From Promineifilum sp. (lineage in GTDB: Bacteria > Chloroflexota > Anaerolineae > Promineifilales > Promineifilaceae), in the NCBI GenBank assembly GCA_020634335.1, contig JACKBY010000020.1, forward strand, positions 1-63,604: a stretch of 63,604 nt of DNA, read 5' to 3'. Shown piece after piece: positions 57,275 to 63,604 of this stretch. Made by a program: the position numbers and the translations under genes. How positions within the stretch are numbered: position 1 is the stretch's first letter; each line of letters begins with the position of its first letter. The notes under the pieces are model-generated. The model worked only from the letters and a program-made list of their open reading frames with translations, ran no database searches and was not told the DNA's origin.

Positions 57275-58768
57275 TCATTCCAGGAACTTGCCGCGCAGAT
57301 AGGCAATATATGGCTCGATGGTTAGCTCGCCGCCAGTCACGCGCCGCACCAACTCGTCGGCCGTAAACTTGGCCCCGTGCCGGTAAATATTTTCTCGCAG
57401 CCAACCAAGGAGCGTATCGAACTCACCCCGGCCGATTTGAGACGGAATCTCCGGATGCGTCACCAATGCCTGCCGGTAGAACAGCGCCGACATGATGTTG
57501 CCCAACGTATAACCCTGGAATGAGCCGCCTATCACGCCCGCATACCAGTGGACATCCTGTAACACGCCGTCGCGGTTGCCCTCGGCACTGATACCCAGAT
57601 CGGACTGGTAGCGCGCTTGCCAGGCTTCGGGTAAATCCTTCACCTCCAACGATCCTTCCAGCAGAGCCAACTCCAGATCAAAGCGGATCATGACGTGCAG
57701 GTCGTAGGTGATCTGATCCGCCTCGGTACGGATGAGCGACGGCTGAACCTTGTTAATGGCGTTATAGAACGTATTGAGCGACACGTCACCCAATTGCTGG
57801 GGAAAGGTCGCTTGTAGTTGGGGATAGTAGTGCCCCCAGAAAGCGCGACTGCGGCCGACGACGTTCTCCCACAAACGGGATTGGCTCTCGTGAACACCGG
57901 CCGACGTGCCATGGGCCAGAGGCGAGCCCTCATACTTCATATCGATCCCTTGCTCGTACATTGCGTGACCGGATTCGTGGATCGTGCTGAACAGCCCGTT
58001 GCTCAGATAGTCCTCCTCGAAGCGTGTGGTGATGCGGACATCACCCAAGGAGAACTTGGTCATGAAGGGATGGTGCGTCTTGTCCTGCCGGCCGCGATTG
58101 AAGTCATAACCCAGTTGACGAATGATCATTTCGCCGAATTGGCGTTGTTTCACTTCGGCAAAGGTCTGATGGATGCAACTGTCATCAACCTCTGGCTGAT
58201 CGAGAATATGGCGCAGGAGCGGCACGACCTGGGCGCGCAAATCGGCGAATAGCACGCGGATGCTTTCGGCCTTCATCCCTTCGTCGGCAAAGTTGATGAG
58301 GGGGTCGGCAATGTGATCATAGCCCGGAAAGCAATCAGCCAGACGGCGACTGAAATCCAGAGTCTTCTCAAGGTGTGGTTGAACGGCGGCGAAATCGTCG
58401 GCCGGCCGCGCCGTGGTCCACGTCTGGTAGCCTAGCGCCGCATGCTCGTTGAAATTCGCCATCAATTGGGGCGGAATGCGCACCGACCTTTCGTAGTTGC
58501 GACGGGTAACGCGGATCAGGGCCGCATCGTCGTGCTCCGGTTCGAGGCTCTCCTCATAAGATCGCAAATCATCGAGCAGATGGCCTATCACCGGATCTGT
58601 AAATCTCTCGTGGGCCAGGCGCGACAACAAGCCCATCTGCCGGCCGCGAGCGGGCGCGCCGCCGGGCGGCATATAGGTTGCCTGATCCCAATTGAGTACG
58701 GCGCCGGCCGAATTAAGATCCTCGATCTCTTGCAACCGATTCTTAAGGTCGTCAAGTTTGTTTTGCAT
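57275..58768 (-). CDS. M32 metallocarboxypeptidase (Taq type)
   Basis: Cytoplasmic zinc carboxypeptidase, 497 aa, usual length. The zinc motif HESGH is at the centre of the FSTIHESGHAMYEQGI segment near residue 265, with family motifs DVRITTRF before it and HGTSAGVHESQSRLWEN after it, and the C-terminal NIMSALFYRQAL. Ribosome-binding site AAGGGG precedes the ATG. Removes C-terminal residues from peptides. 65 nt separate it from the upstream esterase gene on the same strand. Confidence 0.95.
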   Translation of the reverse strand: MQNKLDDLKNRLQEIEDLNSAGAVLNWDQATYMPPGGAPARGRQMGLLSRLAHERFTDPVIGHLLDDLRSYEESLEPEHDDAALIRVTRRNYERSVRIPPQLMANFNEHAALGYQTWTTARPADDFAAVQPHLEKTLDFSRRLADCFPGYDHIADPLINFADEGMKAESIRVLFADLRAQVVPLLRHILDQPEVDDSCIHQTFAEVKQRQFGEMIIRQLGYDFNRGRQDKTHHPFMTKFSLGDVRITTRFEEDYLSNGLFSTIHESGHAMYEQGIDMKYEGSPLAHGTSAGVHESQSRLWENVVGRSRAFWGHYYPQLQATFPQQLGDVSLNTFYNAINKVQPSLIRTEADQITYDLHVMIRFDLELALLEGSLEVKDLPEAWQARYQSDLGISAEGNRDGVLQDVHWYAGVIGGSFQGYTLGNIMSALFYRQALVTHPEIPSQIGRGEFDTLLGWLRENIYRHGAKFTADELVRRVTGGELTIEPYIAYLRGKFLE

Positions 58769-58833
58769 GGAATGCCCCTTTATAGATCAACCTGGTCGTG
58801 GATAAGACGAAAGGAATCACGTGAACAGTGCGA

Positions 58834-59745
58834 TTATCCTCTGGTCTGGCGCATTGCCTCCGTCAGCAGAAAACGCATGGCTGGAGGAAGGCGCCGGGCC
58901 CACGACGACTCGCTGTGTCCGGCCCAGCGCTCTTCGACGTGCATGATGTCTCGCAGGGGTCGATACCCCTTGCGCACGAGCATACCCTTCAAGCGGCGCA
59001 CGCTCGCATAGTAGCGTCGCGAGGCCGTGGCGCGATGTAACAAGCCACCATGCTGGCTCTCCCCGTATTCGCGCGTTCCGGCATCGAGATAAACCTTGCC
59101 CGTATGGTAGCTTGTGGATGCGATGTAATCGAATATCGCCCCACCGGCAAACCATAACGACGGACTCATGATGCCCACTAATCCGAACACGTGCGGGTAC
59201 TCAAAAAAGGCGTAGAGACTGATCAGCCCGCCCATTGAGGACCCCATGATGCCCGTGTATTTCCTTTCCGGCAGGGTACGAAACTCCTCATCGATTTGAG
59301 GCTTGATCGTCTCGACCATAAATCGCAAATAATCGTCGCCTCGACCGCCGCCTAATCGCTTGTCGCGAAAAGGACTATATTCATCAAGGCGGTGAACGCC
59401 GGCATTCGGTAAGCCAACAACAATAGCCTCAATGCCTTCCTGATGACCCAATTCCTCCATTGTCTCGTCGACGCCCCACTCGCCGGCGTAGCTTGTCACA
59501 TTGTCGAAGAGGTTTTGGCCATCCTGCATATAGAGAACCGGGTAATGGCGATCCCCCCGGTGATAGGACGGCGGCAGATAAACAAGAATGTCACGATGAT
59601 TATCCAATTGTGACGAATAGACGCCGGGGGCAATCCGGAGCACGCCACTAACGGAATGATCGTGCGTGTGGTTATAAAAAGACCGGTAATCTTGCCAATC
59701 GAAACGGGATAATTGTTGAAAAGATATGTCGACTCTAGTTTCCAT
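58834..59745 (-). CDS. Esterase of the enterochelin-esterase / Fes-like family
   Basis: About 303 aa from the ATG at 59745 (ATGs at 59757 and further upstream are possible; no ribosome-binding site decides). Alpha/beta-hydrolase esterase: DILVYLPPSYHRG, LYMQDGQNLFD, nucleophile elbow GSSMGGLIS near residue 178, and the catalytic His probably in GHSESSW. This pattern (putative esterase, PF00756) includes siderophore esterases and acyl esterases; no siderophore genes are nearby. Divergent from the DUF1992 gene. Confidence 0.82.
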   Translation of the reverse strand: METRVDISFQQLSRFDWQDYRSFYNHTHDHSVSGVLRIAPGVYSSQLDNHRDILVYLPPSYHRGDRHYPVLYMQDGQNLFDNVTSYAGEWGVDETMEELGHQEGIEAIVVGLPNAGVHRLDEYSPFRDKRLGGGRGDDYLRFMVETIKPQIDEEFRTLPERKYTGIMGSSMGGLISLYAFFEYPHVFGLVGIMSPSLWFAGGAIFDYIASTSYHTGKVYLDAGTREYGESQHGGLLHRATASRRYYASVRRLKGMLVRKGYRPLRDIMHVEERWAGHSESSWARRLPPAMRFLLTEAMRQTRG

Positions 59746-59847
59746 TAATAAAACCATGACGGCCGGGAACGGCTCACCACGAGTAATTTTGCACACTTTT
59801 TACGATATTTGCAACGAGAACTCTACGACCGGCAGCAAATCGGACAC

Positions 59848-59876
59848 TTGGTAAGCGATTGAAGACTTAGTAAAAT
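59848..59876 (+). promoter_or_regulatory. Promoter giving a leaderless DUF1992 mRNA
   Basis: TTGGTA at 59848-59853, 17-bp spacer and TAAAAT at 59871-59876, ending exactly 7 nt before the ATG at 59884. There is no Shine-Dalgarno between them, so transcription probably starts at or next to the A of the start codon. Confidence 0.62.
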
Positions 59877-59883
59877 TGACCGT

Positions 59884-60417
59884 ATGGCTGAATCCAACGA
59901 CAAGCCTTCGACCGAAGAAGGGGATAATCTCAACGAACATCGACGGCGGATGCGCTTCCAGTGGCAGGATCTGATGGAGGACTTGATCGAAGACGGCCGG
60001 CGACGCGGCCTGTTCGAAGACCTGCCGGGCAAAGGCAGGCCGCTCGACCTGGAGCGAAATATCTACGAGGGCAGCCAAGCCCTGGCTAATCAAATCATGA
60101 AAGCCAACGATATCAAACCGGCCTGGCTTGTCCACCGGCTGGGAGTCGTGGAAGCAATAGAAGCTTTGCGGGAAGAGATGGCTCGCACCTGGGAACGTTA
60201 TCGGGCCAATTTTGCCTATGCTCCGGGCGAAAGCCATCGTCAGGCCCTCAATCTCGGTTGGGACGATGTTATGCGGAGCTGGCAAGCCAAGGTGGACAAA
60301 CTCAACAAGGAAGTAGACTTGTACAATTTAAGACGGCCGCCCGGCCAGACAGAACTCTACAAACTACGCCTGGACGACGAATTGAAACGAATCGAGGCCC
60401 CGCGTTATTTAATGTAG
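59884..60417 (+). CDS. DUF1992 (DnaJ-homologue subfamily C member 28-like) protein
   Basis: A 177-aa protein with the DUF1992 core: IEDGRRRGLFEDLPGKGRPLDLE near residues 38-60 followed by ANQIMKANDIKPAWL. It is strongly helical and charged and has no J-domain itself. The family is widespread but unassigned. A leaderless start is predicted. It stands alone between the divergent esterase and the sigma factor. Confidence 0.87.
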   Translation: MAESNDKPSTEEGDNLNEHRRRMRFQWQDLMEDLIEDGRRRGLFEDLPGKGRPLDLERNIYEGSQALANQIMKANDIKPAWLVHRLGVVEAIEALREEMARTWERYRANFAYAPGESHRQALNLGWDDVMRSWQAKVDKLNKEVDLYNLRRPPGQTELYKLRLDDELKRIEAPRYLM

Positions 60418-60802
60418 TTTCCGCCCCACTAGCCAAAACAGAACAATTCCCTTCTTAACCGCCCGGCTGCGACCATACAACATTCCTGACATACTTGCTC
60501 GGCAAAGGGCAGGACACTCTCACAACGTGATGCATCCGGGGCTTTCTTAGCTTCTGCTCAACGCCCAATCAAATAGGTAAGAATGCCCACTTGACCTTCG
60601 TCAGGGTAGTGGATCGCGTCTTAAATGCACTCACCAGGATACTTAGGGCAGTTACCTATCATCATTATTTGTACATTATCTTGACAATATTTAGACAATA
60701 CGTTATTATATTGATCGATGCACCTGGATCATAGCCTGCGAATTTTGGCAATAGACGTGCGAAAGGGATTTAGTTTACAAGTGTTACTTTTGGAAGAGGG
60801 AC
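60418..60802. other. Intergenic region with the sigma-factor promoter
   Basis: No gene is supported. The left ~230 nt show nothing recognisable. The AT-rich right part contains the promoter at 60681-60709 and a leader of about 85 nt; a small overlapping ORF from 60718 is not credible. GAAGAGGGAC provides the ribosome-binding site. Confidence 0.5.
60681..60709 (+). promoter_or_regulatory. Strong promoter of the sigma factor gene
   Basis: Perfect TTGACA at 60681-60686, 17-bp spacer and TATTAT at 60704-60709; start near 60716. The near-consensus sequence fits recognition by the housekeeping sigma factor. Confidence 0.75.
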
Positions 60803-62065
60803 ATGACCACAACAACCTGGGACAACAACGTAAATGTCTCGCTCGACATCGAGATGGACATTTTTCGCTCCAACTATTCGGCAAGCAACAACAAATCGTC
60901 TGATGGTTTCAAGCCGGGACAGAACAATGCCGATGACGCCGTGGTAAATAACACAGAAAGTCTGGACAGTGTTGCAAAGAATATTTTCATGGAACCGGCA
61001 GAGGCCCAGATGGTGGACGACAGTTCCAATGATATTGATCCGGGGATGTTTTCAGACCTGGAAAGTTATCTCGATGCATACGACCGGCAACAGGCGGGCG
61101 ACGGGTATGAATCGCTCCAGAAAATCAAACAACAGCGTCGCTCAGCCCTTAACGAAGTGCCGACTGGCGACTTTCTCAGCCGCTACATGCTGGAGACAAA
61201 CCGGCAACGATTGCTGACGGCCGAGGAAGAAGTCGAACTAGCCAAGCATATCGAAATGGGACGATTCGCTTCCCAACGCCTGGCCGAAGAAGACGCCGAC
61301 GCCGAGGAGCAAGTCGAATTACAACGGCTGATAGATCAGGCCGAAGCAGCGCGCGCCCTGCTGGTCAGGTCGAACACCCGTCTGGTCATCAGCATCGCTA
61401 AACGCTATTTTGGACAGGGTCTTGACTTCCTCGACTTGATTCAGGAAGGCAACATCGGCCTTCTGATGGCCGTCGATAAATTCGACTACACGCGTGGCAA
61501 CCGCTTCAGCACCTATGCAACCTGGTGGATACGGCAAGGCATCACGCGGGCGCTTTCCAATTACGGCCGCATGATACGCATCCCCGCCCACCAAACGGGC
61601 AACGTGCGCAAACTCTACCGCGCCATCCGCGACATCGAACAAAACCAGGGGCGGCAAGCCGACATCGAAGAGTTGGCGGAGCGCGTAGAGTTGCCACCCA
61701 ATCAGGTTCAATGGCTGCTGCAAATCACCCGCCCTCTCCTGGCGCTGGAGCAACCCGCCGGGGATGATCAGGATGCGGAATTGGCCGACTTCATCGAAGA
61801 TCGGGACATCGAACAGCCGGCTGACGCCGTGGCTACGAAATTATTCAGCCAGAAGGTGGGCGAGGTCCTCTCCGAACTAACCCCACGCGAGGCGGCCATC
61901 ATTCGTCTACGCTATGGCTTGCAAGGATCAGATGCTCACACGCTCAAAGAAGTTGGCGAGATTTTCAAGCTGTCACGCGAACGCATTCGACAGGTAGAAA
62001 AATCAGCTCTCAACAAACTTCGTCGCAGTCGCAGTCTGGGCGAATATGCTTACATGATGGGCTAG
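60803..62065 (+). CDS. Sigma-70 family RNA polymerase factor (RpoD/SigA-like, probably group 2)
   Basis: A 420-aa sigma factor. The N-terminal ~125 residues are Asn/Asp-rich and not conserved. Region 1.2 follows (DFLSRYMLETNRQRLLTAEEEVELAK), then 2.1-2.4 (LVRSNTRLVISIAKRYFGQGLDFLDLIQEGNIGLLMAVDKFDYTRGNRFSTYATWWIRQ region), region 3 (IRIPAHQTGNVRKL) and 4.2 (LKEVGEIFKLSRERIRQVEKSALNKLR region). The conserved core fits group 1/2; the reduced N-terminus and the alternative variants in region 4 favour an alternative group 2 factor rather than the main SigA, but this is not certain. Confidence 0.9.
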   Translation: MTTTTWDNNVNVSLDIEMDIFRSNYSASNNKSSDGFKPGQNNADDAVVNNTESLDSVAKNIFMEPAEAQMVDDSSNDIDPGMFSDLESYLDAYDRQQAGDGYESLQKIKQQRRSALNEVPTGDFLSRYMLETNRQRLLTAEEEVELAKHIEMGRFASQRLAEEDADAEEQVELQRLIDQAEAARALLVRSNTRLVISIAKRYFGQGLDFLDLIQEGNIGLLMAVDKFDYTRGNRFSTYATWWIRQGITRALSNYGRMIRIPAHQTGNVRKLYRAIRDIEQNQGRQADIEELAERVELPPNQVQWLLQITRPLLALEQPAGDDQDAELADFIEDRDIEQPADAVATKLFSQKVGEVLSELTPREAAIIRLRYGLQGSDAHTLKEVGEIFKLSRERIRQVEKSALNKLRRSRSLGEYAYMMG

Positions 62066-62078
62066 AGGAATTATACGA

Positions 62079-62117
62079 CAGATGTGTGCGGGTACTTGAG
62101 GTCCCCGCACACATCTG
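62079..62117. terminator. Hairpin between the convergent sigma and DGAT genes
   Basis: Perfect 14-bp stem CAGATGTGTGCGGG / CCCGCACACATCTG with an 11-nt loop, 13 nt after the sigma stop. There is no T-run, so termination would depend on stem strength or Rho. Confidence 0.6.
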
Positions 62118-62124
62118 CGAGGGC

Positions 62125-63543
62125 TTATCTTTGTTCGTTCCCTAACTGAACCGCCCGGGCAATCACTTTCATCTGAGCCAATTCTTCGTATACGCCCTCG
62201 ATGATCAGCTTGGGGTCGGGCACCAGATCGGCATCGGTAGCGATTCCTAAATAGACGTTCCCGGCATAACTCAGAATGCTGATGCCCACACCAAGTCTTC
62301 CTGCTTGCGGAACCCAAAACATCATTTCCCGAATCTGCTGACCCGCCAAATATAGTTTGATGGGCGGGCCGGCCACGTTTGTTAAGACAATGGTGGCCTT
62401 CGGCTCCAAGATGCGAACCACAAACTCACGGAAGGCATCCGTACCGAGTCCCATCATACCCAGTATACCCAACGTCACCGGCGCTTCGGCCGAGCGCTTC
62501 AACTCTTCCATTCGCCGGCGAACTTCCGTCAGGCGCATGAGCGGCCCTTCGAGCGCAATCGGCAAGGTCAGGAAGACCAGCCCGAACTTGTTTCCCAGTT
62601 TGCCGTTATCCGCCTCAGTTCTCAGATTCACCGGGATGGCCGCACGAATTTCAAGATCGGCTACGTCGTCCCCTTTCCCAACCAGATAGCGGCGCAGCCC
62701 GCCCGTCACCGCGGTGACCAAGACATCATTGACTGTTCCACCCAGATTGTTTTTCACGAGCTTGATGTCCCCCAACGGGATCGCTCTGGACCAGGCCGCT
62801 CGCTTGATGACACCCAATTTGCCTTTCAATCGCGTGTGGGGATCGGCGCTGCGAGCCAGCAAGCGCGTGGCGGCCAGCCCCATGCCCGCCCCTTGTTCAC
62901 CGATCTCTCGCACCTTTTCCGTATCCTGCAAGACCGAAAAAGCCCCCTGCACCGCACGGTCAGCCGTGCGTCGAAACAGGTCAACCGTATTGCTGACTCT
63001 TCTGGCCAAGACACCCGGAAATTCATTCTCCGGCACAGAATCATCGTTCTCAACCGGCACGAGCGGCGCGTCGGCCTGAAAATCGGCCATGGACAGCAGC
63101 ACAGCCACCAGGGCCATGCCGTCGGCCAGGCTATGATGAATCCGCGCCATCACCGCGCACCCCTCGCCATAATTCTCGATGACGTAGAATTTCCACGGTG
63201 GCCGCGAGAAGTCCAACGGCATGCTCATCAGATCGCTAACCATGTCCTCCAAAGCCTCCTGATCACCGGGAGCGGGCAGAGCCAGATGCTGGAGATGGAG
63301 ATCCAGGTTAAAGTGGGGGTCCGTCTCCCAGTAGGGCCGCCGAAAAGGGAGAGAAGGCTTAACGACGCGCCGCCTGAATCGCGCATAGCGCATCCAGCGG
63401 AATTCCAGCACCTGCCGAACTCTTTCCACTTCCAAAGGCTGGTCAAAAACAATGACGGCATTCACCATCATTTGATTGGTCGGCTCCTCCATGCTCAGCC
63501 AGGCGATATCAACCGGGGACATTGTCTCGATATTTTCGGCCAT
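62125..63543 (-). CDS. Wax ester synthase / acyl-CoA:diacylglycerol acyltransferase (WS/DGAT)
   Basis: Makes wax esters or triacylglycerols from acyl-CoA. 472 aa from the ATG at 63543 (GGAG upstream; an in-frame GTG at 63570 has none). It starts with the family SPVDIAWLSMEEPTNQM, has PWKFYVIENY before the catalytic HHSLADG (the HHxxxDG motif) near residue 130, the NDVLVTAVTGGLRRYL motif near 270 and the C-terminal TNVAGPP. Length is normal. With the acyl-CoA synthetase at 36704 it implies neutral-lipid storage. A TATAAT lies ~50 nt upstream at the window edge. Confidence 0.93.
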   Translation of the reverse strand: MAENIETMSPVDIAWLSMEEPTNQMMVNAVIVFDQPLEVERVRQVLEFRWMRYARFRRRVVKPSLPFRRPYWETDPHFNLDLHLQHLALPAPGDQEALEDMVSDLMSMPLDFSRPPWKFYVIENYGEGCAVMARIHHSLADGMALVAVLLSMADFQADAPLVPVENDDSVPENEFPGVLARRVSNTVDLFRRTADRAVQGAFSVLQDTEKVREIGEQGAGMGLAATRLLARSADPHTRLKGKLGVIKRAAWSRAIPLGDIKLVKNNLGGTVNDVLVTAVTGGLRRYLVGKGDDVADLEIRAAIPVNLRTEADNGKLGNKFGLVFLTLPIALEGPLMRLTEVRRRMEELKRSAEAPVTLGILGMMGLGTDAFREFVVRILEPKATIVLTNVAGPPIKLYLAGQQIREMMFWVPQAGRLGVGISILSYAGNVYLGIATDADLVPDPKLIIEGVYEELAQMKVIARAVQLGNEQR

Positions 63544-63594
63544 GAATCTATTCTCTCCGGAAATCCGCACAAACGTCAGTTCACTTGAGCCCTG

Positions 63595-63600
63595 ATTATA
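63595..63600 (-). promoter_or_regulatory. -10 box of the WS/DGAT gene
   Basis: TATAAT on the minus strand 52 nt upstream of the start codon. The -35 would fall beyond the window edge and cannot be checked. Confidence 0.4.
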
Positions 63601-63604
63601 ACCA

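Noticed and set aside
62836..63588. 250-aa plus-strand ORF
   Set aside because: Antisense to the WS/DGAT gene, which has the catalytic HHxxxDG motif in the correct frame.
1..63604. CRISPR arrays, tRNA or rRNA genes, phage integration sites
   Set aside because: No regularly spaced repeats, cloverleaf-like sequences or rRNA-like blocks were recognised by reading; a dedicated tRNAscan/CRISPR search was not possible.

Overview
The window looks like a chromosomal segment of a Chloroflexota bacterium (Anaerolineae/Caldilineae-like). This is inferred from gene content, not from a marker gene: a clade II type nitrous oxide reductase cluster, a group 3d NAD-linked [NiFe] hydrogenase, an isopentenyl phosphate kinase, CpXC and M16-pair proteins, PA14/SH3 secreted proteins, and lipoprotein-anchored redox proteins that suit a single-membrane envelope. 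Coding density is high. No rRNA, tRNA or CRISPR array was found. The only mobile-element trace is one truncated transposase-like ORF, possibly with nearby end repeats.

Layout. 1-3937 (minus): hoxEFUYH, with hoxH cut by the window edge. 4171-7347 (minus): isopentenyl phosphate kinase, LOG-family protein, P1/DmpA-type peptidase and an alpha/beta hydrolase. 7530-12347: a signalling island with a GAF-PAS histidine kinase, a CpXC protein, an FHA-winged-helix regulator and a divergent tail-anchored Ser/Thr kinase. 12353-14504: transposase remnant, tandem 21-bp direct repeats, an orphan MalK/UgpC-type ATPase and a hypothetical gene. 14528-18826 (minus): a DprE1/DprE2-like oxidase-reductase pair and htpG. 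19032-24501: a lipoprotein, then MarR regulator plus heterodimeric ABC exporter. 24574-33168 (minus): a tightly packed run with two M16 peptidases (one active, one with a destroyed zinc site), ClC channel, GAF-SpoIIE phosphatase, acpS, PIG-L deacetylase and a membrane-anchored hydrolase. 33316-42366: S10 carboxypeptidase, DUF218, metallophosphoesterase, acyl-CoA synthetase, GNAT, a secreted GH39-like glycosidase and a PA14-PA14-SH3 protein.

42667-53445 is the nitrous oxide respiration locus: Crp/Fnr regulator, nosZ, a NosB-like membrane protein, nosD, nosF, nosY, nosL, a lipoprotein cytochrome c, a DUF1858 protein, a cupin, an NnrS-like membrane protein and two tandem four-helix proteins resembling a piece of a heme-copper oxidase subunit I. 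nosZ is preceded by two overlapping perfect palindromes, one placed where a class II Crp/Fnr activator would sit. It is followed by a strong U-less hairpin, and a second, 21-bp-arm hairpin follows the cytochrome gene. 53465-63604: small membrane and CoA-binding proteins, pckA, a Lon-substrate-binding-domain protein, M32 carboxypeptidase, an esterase, DUF1992, a sigma-70 family factor and a wax ester synthase/DGAT.

How it fits together: H2/NAD(P)H redox balancing by Hox, N2O reduction by Nos and gluconeogenic PckA suggest a facultative heterotroph using N2O as electron sink. Three genes (11313, 35714, 59884) show a -10 box exactly 7 nt before the ATG and no Shine-Dalgarno, so they are probably leaderless. 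The most unusual items are the extended nos locus with mini oxidase-like proteins and its promoter architecture, the split M16 pair around a ClC channel and a PP2C phosphatase, and the DprE1/E2-like pair near an FHA-regulator/Ser-Thr kinase module.
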